Positions 8,501 through 16,397 of a stretch of 27,155 bases of DNA are shown here, piece after piece. The notes below the pieces were generated by a model. The model saw nothing but the letters and a program-made list of their open reading frames with translations, was not told where the DNA came from and searched no databases. How positions within the stretch are numbered: the first letter of the stretch is position 1; every line of letters begins with the position of its first letter. Where the stretch lies: NCBI GenBank assembly GCA_003574785.1, contig QORU01000031.1, positions 1-27,155 of the forward strand. The letters are read 5' to 3'. This DNA is from Taklimakanibacter deserti. GTDB taxonomy: Bacteria; Pseudomonadota; Alphaproteobacteria; Rhizobiales; Aestuariivirgaceae. The translations under genes were made by a program, and so were the position numbers.

Positions 8501-9361
8501 CTGTCGCAGAACACCTCGGATAAGCCCAAACCGCTGGCGCCGGTAACGTCAACCTCCTTTGCCGGCAGGCTCAGAACCTATTTCCTGGCCGGTATCGTCG
8601 TCACCGCGCCAATCGCCATCACGCTGTGGGCGACCTACTGGTTCGTGACCCTGTTCGACGCCTGGCTGCGGCCAATCATCCCGCCGTTGCTCGATCCGAA
8701 CCGCTATCTGCCCTTCAAAGTCCCCGGTATCGGACTGATCTTCGCGCTGGTCGGCATCACGGTCATCGGCGCGCTCGCCGCCAACCTGGTCGGACGCACC
8801 ATCCTCAACTTCTGGGACCGGCTGCTCAACCGCACGCCGGTGGTGCGCTCGGTCTACAAGGGCACCAAGCAGATCTTCGAGACGCTGTTCTCGCAGTCGG
8901 GGGCGAGTTTCCGCAATGTCGGCCTCATCGAATGGCCGAGGAAGGGCATCTATTCGCTGGTCTTCGTTTCGCGCGAGGTGGATGGCGGACAGATCGGCCT
9001 CGAGCCCGGCCGGCCCATGTATGCGGTCTATATTTCGACGACGCCCAACCCGACCTCGGGCTATGTCTATTTCCTCGATGTGGCCGATGTCAGGCTCATC
9101 GACATGCCGGTCGAGGACGCGGCGAAGCTGGTGATCTCGATGGGCCTCGTTTTCCCGGAAGGGGAGGGGCCGGTGAAGGTGATCCCGGCGAGCGCCAATA
9201 TCGATCAGGACGTCGCGCAGAAGCTTCTGGAGAAGCCGGTAGAGACAAAGCCGGCGCAAGCCGACAGCGATCAGGAAGCCGCGCAGAAGCTTGCGGCCAA
9301 GCCGGCGAAGAAAAAACCGGCGCGCAAGAAGGCGGCACGGACCGAGGCGACGGCGAAATAG
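8495..9361 (+). CDS. DUF502 family membrane protein
   Basis: The 288-residue protein matches the DUF502 family of bacterial inner-membrane proteins of unknown function. It has transmembrane segments at about residues 31-55 (AGIVVTAPIAITLWATYWFVT) and 76-103 (IGLIFALVGITVIGALAANLVG). A conserved soluble region follows, with NRTPVVRSVYKGTKQIFETLF and VFVSREVDGGQIG, then TTPNPTSGYVYFLDVADV. Unusual is the tail (about 230-288): two imperfect copies of a DQ(D/E)(V/A)AQKL unit followed by a Lys/Ala/Pro-rich run resembling histone H1 tails. The ATG at 8495 lies inside an inverted repeat (8477-8500). It is followed by a 220-base repeat-rich spacer, so it is probably a single-gene unit. Confidence 0.9.
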   Translation: MTLSQNTSDKPKPLAPVTSTSFAGRLRTYFLAGIVVTAPIAITLWATYWFVTLFDAWLRPIIPPLLDPNRYLPFKVPGIGLIFALVGITVIGALAANLVGRTILNFWDRLLNRTPVVRSVYKGTKQIFETLFSQSGASFRNVGLIEWPRKGIYSLVFVSREVDGGQIGLEPGRPMYAVYISTTPNPTSGYVYFLDVADVRLIDMPVEDAAKLVISMGLVFPEGEGPVKVIPASANIDQDVAQKLLEKPVETKPAQADSDQEAAQKLAAKPAKKKPARKKAARTEATAK

Positions 9362-9399
9362 TCTGTAGGCTGATTAATATCCCGAAGCTCCGACCCAGA

Positions 9400-9568
9400 T
9401 TTTCCCCTCTCCCGTTGCGCAGCAATGGGAGAGGGTGCCCGACAGGGCGGGTGAGGGCTCTTTGTCTCAGCAAAGAATACTCGTCGAGATCTGAGTGCTT
9501 GCGCGAAAGAGCCCTCATCCGGCCTTCGGCCACCTTCTCCCACGCTCCGCGCGGGAGAAGGGGAAATG
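9400..9568. repeat. Long inverted repeat between DUF502 and recG
   Basis: Two arms of about 64 bases (9400-9463 and 9506-9568) face each other around a 42-base spacer. Outer parts read TTTCCCCTCTCCC and GGGAGAAGGGGAAA, and inner parts GTGAGGGCTCTTT and AAAGAGCCCTCAT. Each arm also holds its own hairpin. This CCCTCTCCC / CCTTCTCCC pattern is of the interspersed type frequent in Hyphomicrobiales. It lies between convergent genes and could end transcription in both directions. No ORF in 9362-9582 is credible. Confidence 0.65.
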
Positions 9569-9582
9569 GGAGGGAGGGCGTC

Positions 9583-11694
9583 TTACCCCGCCGAGATCAG
9601 ACGCACGGCGTCGTCGCGCTCGAAGAGATAGAGCAAAGAACGCAAGGCCTCGCCCCGCGGCGTCTCGAGTTTCGGATCGCGGGCGAGGATGAGGCCGGCA
9701 TCGTCGCGCGCGGCGGCGAGAAGATCGGCATGCTCGACGATGTCGGCGACGCGGAAGACCGGCAGGCCCGCCTGGCGCGTGCCCAGCATCTCGCCCGCAC
9801 CCCTGAGGCGGAGATCCTCCTCGGCGATGCGGAAGCCGTCCTCGGTCTCGCGCATGATGGTGAGCCTCGCCTTGGCGGTCTCGCCGAGCTTGCCCTGATA
9901 GAGGAGGAGGCAGGTCGATTTGCCCGAACCCCGCCCGACGCGGCCGCGCAACTGATGGAGCTGGGCCAGGCCGAAGCGCTCGGCATTCTCGATCACCATC
10001 ACCGTCGCCTCCGGCACGTCGACGCCGACCTCGACCACAGTGGTCGAGACGAGGAGGGTGATGTCGCCCGATTTGAAGCGCGCCATGGCGGCGTCCTTCT
10101 CGGAGCCCTTCATGCGGCCATGGATCAATCCGGTCCGTCCCGGAAAGGCCGCGGCCAAGGCCTTGGCGCGATCCTCGGCGGCGGCGAGGTCGACGAGCTC
10201 GCTCTCCTCGACCAAGGGGCAGATCCAATAAGCCCGCCCGCCGGAAGCGAGCAGGCGGTGCAAGCCCTCGATGACCTCGTCCATGCGCTCGGAAGGCAGA
10301 ACACGCGTATCGACCGGCTGACGGCCGGCGGGCTTCTCGGTGAGCTTCGAGACATCCATGTCGCCATAGACGGTCAGCGCCAGGGTGCGCGGGATCGGCG
10401 TCGCCGTCATGACCAGGAGATCGGCATTCTGCGCCTTGGCCTGCAGCGCCAGGCGCTGATGGACGCCGAAGCGATGCTGCTCGTCGATGACCACGAGGCC
10501 GAGATCGCGAAATTCGACGCCCTCCTGGAACAGCGCATGGGTGCCGACCAGGATGTCGATCTCGCTTGCGGCCAAAGCGGCGAGCAGCTCGTCGCGGGCG
10601 CGGCCTTTCTCGCGGCCAGTGAGCAGAGCGAGGCGAAGCCCGGCCTTGTCGCACAGCGGCGTGAGCGTCGCGAAATGCTGGCGGGCGAGGATCTCGGTCG
10701 GCACCATCAGCGCCCCTTGCGTGCCCGTTTCGATCGCGGTGGCGAGCGCCAGAAGCGCCACCACCGTCTTGCCCGAGCCGACATCGCCTTGCAGAAGCCT
10801 GAGCATGCGCTCGGGCGCCGCCATGTCGCGCAGGATTTCCGCGAGCGAAGTCTGCTGCGAGGAGGTCAGCGAATAGGGCAGCGCCGAAACGATGCGGGTC
10901 CTGACATCGCCGGTGCCGGCGAGCTTACGCCCCGCCTTGCGCTTCATGTGCTTGCGCACCAGCGACAGAGCGAGCTGATTGGCGAGAAGCTCGTCAAAGG
11001 CGAGCCTCAGCCGCTCCGGCGTCAGGAGGTTCAGATCGTCATGCGTCGCGGGCTGATGCAGCTTGCGCAAAGAGGTGGAGAAATCACCCCAGCCCTTGCG
11101 CTTGAGCCAGCTTTCGTCCTGCCATTCGGGCAGAGACGGAATCTTCTCGAGGCTCGCCCTTATGGCGCGGCCGAGGATGCGGGGCGAGAGGCCGGCGGTC
11201 AAAGGATAAACCGGCTCGATCAAGGGCAGCCTGGCGAATTCCTCGTGGCTGACGATGTGATCGGGATGAGCGATCTGCGGTGAACCCTGGAACCAGTCGA
11301 CGGCGCCCGAGATGAAGCGCGTCTCGCCCGGCGGCAGCATGCGCTGCAGATGATCGGCAAAGGCGTGGAAGAATACCAGGGTCAAGGTGCCGGTGTCGTC
11401 GAAGCACTCGACGCGATAGGGCAGGCGCTTCAGATGCGGCGGCGGCGGGCGGTGCTTGCCGACGGTCACCTCGACGGTAACGATGCCCTTCTCGGGCAGT
11501 TGATCGAGGCGCGGGCGCTCGCGCCGGTCGATGAGCCCGGAGGGCAGATGGAACAGGAGATCGAGGATGCGCGCCTCGGCATTGGCCGGCGCCCCCGGGC
11601 GCAGCAGCTTCGCCAAGACCTTGTCGAGCTTGGGACCGATGCCCTTGAGGCTCGTGGCGGCGGCAAAGAGGGGATTGAGGCGATTAGGGCGCAT
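9583..11694 (-). CDS. recG: ATP-dependent DNA helicase RecG
   Basis: RecG remodels stalled replication forks and branched recombination intermediates. The 703-residue product has an N-terminal wedge/OB region with the helix-hairpin-like SLKGIGPKLDKVLAKLL. Walker A is GDVGSGKT (about residues 303-310), the DExH box is DEQHRFG (about 404-410), and motif III is TATPIPRT. The C-terminal helicase half contains LLVSTTVVEVGVDVPEA, QLRGRVGRG and LRLRGAGEMLGTRQAG. ATG 11694 was chosen because AGGAA lies eight bases upstream; the earlier ATG at 11721 has no such site and its codons would overlap the palindrome at 11721-11740. The gene is divergent from sdhE-mfd, grouping two DNA-repair translocases around one control region. 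Confidence 0.97.
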   Translation of the reverse strand: MRPNRLNPLFAAATSLKGIGPKLDKVLAKLLRPGAPANAEARILDLLFHLPSGLIDRRERPRLDQLPEKGIVTVEVTVGKHRPPPPHLKRLPYRVECFDDTGTLTLVFFHAFADHLQRMLPPGETRFISGAVDWFQGSPQIAHPDHIVSHEEFARLPLIEPVYPLTAGLSPRILGRAIRASLEKIPSLPEWQDESWLKRKGWGDFSTSLRKLHQPATHDDLNLLTPERLRLAFDELLANQLALSLVRKHMKRKAGRKLAGTGDVRTRIVSALPYSLTSSQQTSLAEILRDMAAPERMLRLLQGDVGSGKTVVALLALATAIETGTQGALMVPTEILARQHFATLTPLCDKAGLRLALLTGREKGRARDELLAALAASEIDILVGTHALFQEGVEFRDLGLVVIDEQHRFGVHQRLALQAKAQNADLLVMTATPIPRTLALTVYGDMDVSKLTEKPAGRQPVDTRVLPSERMDEVIEGLHRLLASGGRAYWICPLVEESELVDLAAAEDRAKALAAAFPGRTGLIHGRMKGSEKDAAMARFKSGDITLLVSTTVVEVGVDVPEATVMVIENAERFGLAQLHQLRGRVGRGSGKSTCLLLYQGKLGETAKARLTIMRETEDGFRIAEEDLRLRGAGEMLGTRQAGLPVFRVADIVEHADLLAAARDDAGLILARDPKLETPRGEALRSLLYLFERDDAVRLISAG

Positions 11695-11720
11695 GGCCCA
11701 ATTTCCTGTGTCAGCAGTCA

Positions 11721-11740
11721 TCGCGCAAGTGATTGCGCGA
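11721..11740. promoter_or_regulatory. Palindrome in the recG / sdhE-mfd divergent region
   Basis: TCGCGCAA (11721-11728) and TTGCGCGA (11733-11740) are exact reverse complements around GTGA. The element lies in the 76 bases separating the recG start (11694) from the sdhE start (11771), so a dimeric regulator binding there could affect both directions. It lacks the GAAC/GTTC-type arms expected of an alphaproteobacterial LexA box. The regulator is unknown. Confidence 0.45.
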
Positions 11741-11770
11741 AGCCCTCTCAGCCGCTAAGCAGGGCGGTCC

Positions 11771-12037
11771 ATGACCACCCTAAAGGAAACCGTCGAAGCC
11801 CGCCGCAAGCGGCTCCTCTGGCGCGCCAGCCATCGCGGCACGCGCGAGATGGATTTGCTTCTGGGCGGTTTTGCCAGGAGCCACGTCGAGCGCTTCAGCG
11901 CAACGGAACTCGACGAACTCGAGACCATTATCGGCCTGCCGGACCACGAGCTGATGGGCTGGATCCTGGGCGGCGTTCCGGTGCCGCAGCGGCAAGTGAC
12001 GGCGACGCTCAAGGCGCTTCTCGATTACCGACCATGA
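11771..12037 (+). CDS. sdhE: Succinate dehydrogenase assembly factor SdhE (FAD-linked)
   Basis: The 88-residue protein belongs to the SdhE/Sdh5 (DUF339) family, which assists covalent flavinylation of the SdhA subunit in the cytoplasm. It carries the family signature RRKRLLWRASHRGTREMDLLL, with the RGxxE motif at residues 22-26, and the late ELETIIGLPDHELMGWI helix region. Length is typical (about 85-95). Its TGA overlaps the mfd ATG (ATGA), so the two are translationally coupled. The pairing of sdhE with recG and mfd is a conserved alphaproteobacterial arrangement to my knowledge, with no obvious functional link. Confidence 0.93.
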   Translation: MTTLKETVEARRKRLLWRASHRGTREMDLLLGGFARSHVERFSATELDELETIIGLPDHELMGWILGGVPVPQRQVTATLKALLDYRP

Positions 12038-15000
12038 TCGACAGAAAACGTCTCACCGAACGCCTGGGCCTGTCCGGGCGCAGCATCGTGTCGGGTTGCC
12101 TCGAAGGGCTCGACGCCATGGCGGCGGCCGAGGCGGCGCGCCTTCTCAAGGGCGAGCCCCTCATCCATGTGGCGCTCGACGACCAGCGCATGGCGAGCCT
12201 CGCCGAGGCGCTCGCCTTCTTCGCGCCCGATGTCGAGGTGATCTCTTTCCCGGCCTGGGACTGCCTGCCCTATGACCGGGTATCGCCGGCGGCGAGCATC
12301 GTGGCGCGGCGCCTGGCGGCGCTCGCTTCTATCGCGGAGGGCTCAGCGAAGCCGCGCATCATCCTTACCAGCGTCAATGCGGCGCTGCAGCGGCTGCCGC
12401 AAGCCCAACTCATCGCCGAGACCACCTTCAGCGCCGCGCCCGGGCAATATGTCGATACTGAGAAGCTGCAGCTCTTCCTGCAGCATAACGGCTATTCGCG
12501 CACCGGCACCGTGGTCGATGCCGGCGACTTCGCCATACGCGGCGGCATCATCGACATCTATCCGCCGGGAGCGGAAGGTCCGGTGCGCCTCGATTTCTTC
12601 GGCGATGCGCTCGAATCGGTCCGGCGCTTCGATCCGCAGTCGCAGCGCTCGACCGGAACGCTCCGGTCGCTGGTGCTGCATCCGGCGAGCGAGGTGCTGC
12701 TGACGCCCGTCACGATCGGGCGCTTCCGCACCTCCTATGCGGCGGCCTTCGGCGGCCTCGACATCAACGACCCGCTCTATGAATCGGTGACCAATGGCCG
12801 GCGCTATCAAGGCATGGAGCATTGGCTGCCGCTCTTTCATGAGAAGCTGGCGACGATCTTCGATCATGTGCCGAACGGCGCCGTCTCGCTCGATCACTCA
12901 GCGGACGAGGCGATAAGCGCCAGGCTCGAGCAGATAGCCGAATTCTACGACGCGCGGCGCGAGGCGCTGACCCAGGAGACTTTTGGCGCCGCACCCTACA
13001 AGCCGCTCAAGCCCGATGCGCTTTACCTCACGCTGAACGAGTGGACCGAGCGCCTGGCCGACCGGCCGGTGCTCGCCTTCACGCCCTTCGAGACGCCGGA
13101 GACGGGAGGCCAGCCCGTCCTCTCGATGGGCGGCCGGCAGGGGCGTAATTTCGCCGCCGAGCGCGCCGAGGCCGGCGCCAATGTCTATGAGGCAGTGCGC
13201 GGTCACGCCAATGCGCTGCGCTCCGCCGGCAAGAGAGTTGTGATCGCCACCTGGACGGAAGGCTCGGCCGAGCGGCTAGAGACCATCCTGCGCGATCACG
13301 AGCTCGCACCGCTCGCCGCCGCCAAGGACTGGGCCGAGGTGCTGAAGCGGCCGCAGGACATCGTCTCGATCATGGTGCTGGGGCTCGAAGCGGGCTTCGA
13401 GGTCGCGGACTTAGCGATCCTCTCCGAGCAGGACATTCTCGGCGACCGCCTGGTCCGGCGCGGCCGCAAGGCGCGCAAGGCAGCTGATTTCATTTCCGAG
13501 CTGTCCGCACTCGCTCCCGGCGACCTCGTCGTCCATGTCGATCATGGGCTCGGTCGTTTCGAGGGACTCAAGACCATCGAGGTGCAGGGCGCCCCGCATG
13601 ACTGCCTGTTCATCATGTATGCCGGCAATGACCGGCTGTTCTTGCCCGTCGAGAATATCGAGCTCCTGTCGCGCTACGGCGCCGATGAGGAAGGCGCGCA
13701 GCTCGACCGGCTGGGCGGCGGCGCCTGGCAGGCGAAGAAGGCGAAGCTCAAGGAGCGCATCCGCGAGATCGCCGAGAACCTGATCAAGACGGCGGCGGCG
13801 CGCGAGCTGAAAGCGGGCGAGGTCATGCCGCCGCCCGACGGGCTCTATGATGAATTCTGCGCCCGCTTCCCTTATGAGGAGACGGAAGACCAGCTCGCCG
13901 CCATCGAGGCGACGCTGGAAGACCTGCAAAAGGGCCGGCCGATGGACCGGCTGATTTGCGGCGATGTCGGCTTCGGCAAGACGGAAGTGGCTTTGCGCAC
14001 GGCCTTCGTCGCGGCCATGAACGGCAAGCAGGTGGCGGTTGTCGTGCCGACGACGCTGCTGTCGCGCCAGCATTATGCGACCTTCACCCAGCGCTTCCAG
14101 GGCCTGCCTTTGCGGCTGGCGCAGGCCTCGCGCCTCGTCGGGCGCAAGGAGGTCGAGGCGGTGAAGCAAGGGCTTGCCAAGGGCGAGATCGACATCGTCG
14201 TCGGGACCCATGCGCTCCTCGCCGAGAGCGTGAAATTCCGCGACCTGGGCCTCCTCATCATCGATGAGGAGCAGCATTTCGGCGTGAAGCATAAGGAGCG
14301 GCTCAAGGAGCTGCGCGCCAATGTACATGTGCTCACTTTGACGGCGACGCCCATTCCGCGCACCTTGCAGCTCGCTCTGTCGGGCGTGCGCGAGCTCTCG
14401 CTCATCACCACGCCGCCGCTCGATCGCCTCGCGGTCAGAACCTATATCTCGCCCTTCGATCCCGTGGTGGTCCGCGAGTCGCTGCTGCGCGAGCATTATC
14501 GCGGCGGCCAGAGCTTCTATGTGTGTCCGCGCATCACCGATCTCGAGGAGCAGGCGGATTTCCTGCGCAGCCATATCCCCGAGATCAAGTTCCGCATGGC
14601 GCATGGCCGCATGGCGCCGACCGAGCTCGAAGACATCATGAGCGGCTTCTACGACCGCAAGTTCGACGTGCTGCTGTCGACCACCATCGTCGAATCCGGC
14701 CTCGACATCCCGACCGCGAACACGCTGATCATCCATCGCTCCGACATGTTCGGCCTGGCGCAGCTCTATCAGCTGCGCGGCCGCGTCGGACGCGCCAAGC
14801 AGCGCGCCTATGCGCTGCTGACGACGCCCGCCAACCGCACGCTCACACCGGCGGCCGAGAAGCGCCTGAAAGTGCTGCAGTCGCTCGATTCACTGGGCGC
14901 CGGCTTCACGCTGGCGAGCCACGACCTCGACATCCGCGGCGCCGGCAATCTCTTGGGCGAAGAGCAGTCGGGCCATGTCAAGGAAGTGGGCTACGAGCTC

Positions 15001-15522
15001 TATCAGACCATGCTCGAAGAGGCGGTGGCCAAGTTGCGCACCGGCGAGGAGACGCTCGAAAGCGAGGGCACCTGGTCGCCGCAGATCAATATCGGCACCT
15101 CGGTGCTCATCCCCGAGACCTATGTGCCCGATCTGCAATTGCGCTTGGGCCTCTATCGGCGGCTCGCCGACCTCCAGGAAGAAAGCGATCTCGACGGCTT
15201 CGGCGCCGAATTGCACGACCGCTTCGGGCGCGTGCCGGAAGAGGTGAAGCACCTGCTCGACGTCGTGTCGATCAAGCTCCTGTGCCGCAAGGCCAATGTG
15301 GCGAGCGTCGATGCGGGACCGAAGGGCGCGGTGATCGGCTTCAGGGGCGATCAGTTCGCCAATCCGAAGGCGCTGGTCGAATGGATCACCGGGCAGGGCA
15401 CGCTCGCCAAATTGCGTGCGGCGGATATGAAGCTGGTGATCATGCGCTCATGGGACTCGCCCGAAGAGCGCCTGAAAGGCTCGCGCCAGATCATGACGCA
15501 GCTCGTCAAGCTGGCGGCGTGA
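12034..15522 (+). CDS. mfd: Transcription-repair coupling factor Mfd
   Basis: Mfd removes RNA polymerase stalled at DNA lesions and recruits the UvrABC excision machinery. The 1162-residue product has the UvrB-like N-terminal part (FFAPDVEVISFPAWDCLPYDR...) and the RNA-polymerase interaction domain (VVHVDHGLGRFEGL...NDRLFLPVENIELLSRY). The RecG-like translocase follows, with Walker A GDVGFGKT (643-650), DEEQHFG (744-750), TATPIPRTLQLALSG and QLRGRVGRAKQRAYA. The C-terminal regulatory domain includes LDIRGAGNLLGEEQSGHVKEVG. Length is normal. The open frame extends further upstream with no stop, but the true start is ATG 12034, overlapping the sdhE stop by four bases. A GC hairpin at 15546-15568 follows the gene. 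Confidence 0.98.
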   Translation: MIDRKRLTERLGLSGRSIVSGCLEGLDAMAAAEAARLLKGEPLIHVALDDQRMASLAEALAFFAPDVEVISFPAWDCLPYDRVSPAASIVARRLAALASIAEGSAKPRIILTSVNAALQRLPQAQLIAETTFSAAPGQYVDTEKLQLFLQHNGYSRTGTVVDAGDFAIRGGIIDIYPPGAEGPVRLDFFGDALESVRRFDPQSQRSTGTLRSLVLHPASEVLLTPVTIGRFRTSYAAAFGGLDINDPLYESVTNGRRYQGMEHWLPLFHEKLATIFDHVPNGAVSLDHSADEAISARLEQIAEFYDARREALTQETFGAAPYKPLKPDALYLTLNEWTERLADRPVLAFTPFETPETGGQPVLSMGGRQGRNFAAERAEAGANVYEAVRGHANALRSAGKRVVIATWTEGSAERLETILRDHELAPLAAAKDWAEVLKRPQDIVSIMVLGLEAGFEVADLAILSEQDILGDRLVRRGRKARKAADFISELSALAPGDLVVHVDHGLGRFEGLKTIEVQGAPHDCLFIMYAGNDRLFLPVENIELLSRYGADEEGAQLDRLGGGAWQAKKAKLKERIREIAENLIKTAAARELKAGEVMPPPDGLYDEFCARFPYEETEDQLAAIEATLEDLQKGRPMDRLICGDVGFGKTEVALRTAFVAAMNGKQVAVVVPTTLLSRQHYATFTQRFQGLPLRLAQASRLVGRKEVEAVKQGLAKGEIDIVVGTHALLAESVKFRDLGLLIIDEEQHFGVKHKERLKELRANVHVLTLTATPIPRTLQLALSGVRELSLITTPPLDRLAVRTYISPFDPVVVRESLLREHYRGGQSFYVCPRITDLEEQADFLRSHIPEIKFRMAHGRMAPTELEDIMSGFYDRKFDVLLSTTIVESGLDIPTANTLIIHRSDMFGLAQLYQLRGRVGRAKQRAYALLTTPANRTLTPAAEKRLKVLQSLDSLGAGFTLASHDLDIRGAGNLLGEEQSGHVKEVGYELYQTMLEEAVAKLRTGEETLESEGTWSPQINIGTSVLIPETYVPDLQLRLGLYRRLADLQEESDLDGFGAELHDRFGRVPEEVKHLLDVVSIKLLCRKANVASVDAGPKGAVIGFRGDQFANPKALVEWITGQGTLAKLRAADMKLVIMRSWDSPEERLKGSRQIMTQLVKLAA

Positions 15523-15545
15523 CGACACTCCCACGAATAGGCTGG

Positions 15546-15568
15546 ATGGCCGCCTCAGGGGCGGCCAT
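15546..15568 (+). terminator. Hairpin after mfd
   Basis: ATGGCCGCC (15546-15554) pairs perfectly with GGCGGCCAT (15560-15568) around a five-base loop, 24 bases after the mfd stop. There is no T tract, so intrinsic termination would be weak. It also lies downstream of the convergent small ORF at 15590-15697. Confidence 0.4.
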
Positions 15569-15589
15569 GTAGTCCCGTCCCGTCGGTTG

Positions 15590-15697
15590 CTACTCCTCGA
15601 AGGTCAGATCGAGCGGGCGCGTCAGAAAGAAGCGCAAGGCGACCACATTGCCGATGACGGTCACAACCACAGCGCCGATCAAGAAGGCGAGTGACAT
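15590..15697 (-). CDS. 35-residue single-span membrane peptide
   Basis: A short minus-strand ORF (ATG 15697, TAG 15590-15592) encodes MSLAFLIGAVVVTVIGNVVA followed by LRFFLTRPLDLTFEE. It is one strong hydrophobic span of about 20 residues with a positively charged flank (R22, R27) and an acidic C-terminus. A convincing ribosome-binding site, GGGGAG, lies nine bases upstream. Codon use is GC-rich like the neighbours. It occupies the otherwise empty gap between mfd and the DsbA-like gene, 46 bases downstream of the latter, so it may be co-transcribed with it. I do not recognise the family; small membrane peptides often modulate larger membrane proteins, but no partner can be named. Confidence 0.6.
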   Translation of the reverse strand: MSLAFLIGAVVVTVIGNVVALRFFLTRPLDLTFEE

Positions 15698-15743
15698 GGG
15701 TAGAATCTCCCCTTTTCCCAATGATCACGCTGCGCCTCGATGG

Positions 15744-16397
15744 TTAACGGGCGGTTAATGCCGTTTGCTCGATGGCTCGCTTGATCGTTTCCGCCGGCTG
15801 CGCGCCGGAAAGCGCGAAGCGCCCGGCCAGGATGAAGGTGGGAACGCCGCCGATGCCCATCTTCTGGGCGCCATTGATCTCGGCGATGACCGGATCGAGA
15901 TCGGCCTCGGTGCCGAGGAGCTGGGCCACGAGTGCGGCGTCGAGGCCGACGTCAGCCGCCGCCTTGGTCAGCACATCGCTACTGCCGATGTCGGCGCCTT
16001 CGACGAAATAGAGCGCGAAGAGGCGGTCCGCCATCTCGTTCTGCTTGCCCGCCTCATGCGCCCAGCGCAGCAGGCGATGGGCGTCGAGCGTGTTGGGCGA
16101 GCGGGTAATCTTGTCGAAGGCGAAAGGAATGCCCTCGGCCTTGCCGATCTCGATCAGGGGCTTGTGGAGATTGGCCAGACGCTCGCGGCCGAATTTCCGC
16201 TCGAGATAGGTCTGGCGCGGCATGCCTTCCTTGGGGATGGTGGGATCGAGCTGGAAGGGCCGCCAGAACACGGCGAATTTCCGCCCGGGCAGCATGGCGA
16301 GCGCCTGTTCCAGACGATGCTTGCCGACATAGCACCAGGGACAGACGACATCGGAGACGACGTCGATGGTGATGGGATCGTTCGCGGGCTTGGTCAT
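15744..16397 (-). CDS. DsbA/FrnE-like thiol oxidoreductase
   Basis: The 217-residue product is a DsbA-superfamily protein of the FrnE/2-hydroxychromene-2-carboxylate isomerase type. It has CPWC (Cys19-Cys22) after the first beta strand (ITIDVVSDVVCPWCYVGK), a helical insert, and the cis-proline loop region GIGGVPTFILAGRFALSGAQ near the C-terminus. There is no signal peptide, so it should act in the cytoplasm on thiol substrates, unlike periplasmic DsbA. Its ATG overlaps the stop of the upstream solute-binding protein gene (ATGA), so the two are co-translated. The substrate is unknown; FrnE homologues have been linked to oxidative-stress tolerance. Confidence 0.88.
   Translation of the reverse strand: MTKPANDPITIDVVSDVVCPWCYVGKHRLEQALAMLPGRKFAVFWRPFQLDPTIPKEGMPRQTYLERKFGRERLANLHKPLIEIGKAEGIPFAFDKITRSPNTLDAHRLLRWAHEAGKQNEMADRLFALYFVEGADIGSSDVLTKAAADVGLDAALVAQLLGTEADLDPVIAEINGAQKMGIGGVPTFILAGRFALSGAQPAETIKRAIEQTALTAR

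Noticed and set aside
8626..11283. Very long plus-strand open frame across DUF502 and recG
   Set aside because: It is a shadow of GC-rich genes: Arg/Gly/His-rich translation without domains, while DUF502 and recG in other frames have clear family signatures.
11350..12033. Possible N-terminal extension of Mfd by more than 200 codons
   Set aside because: The frame is open but runs antisense through recG and across sdhE; the ATG at 12034 with the ATGA overlap gives the normal Mfd N-terminus and length.
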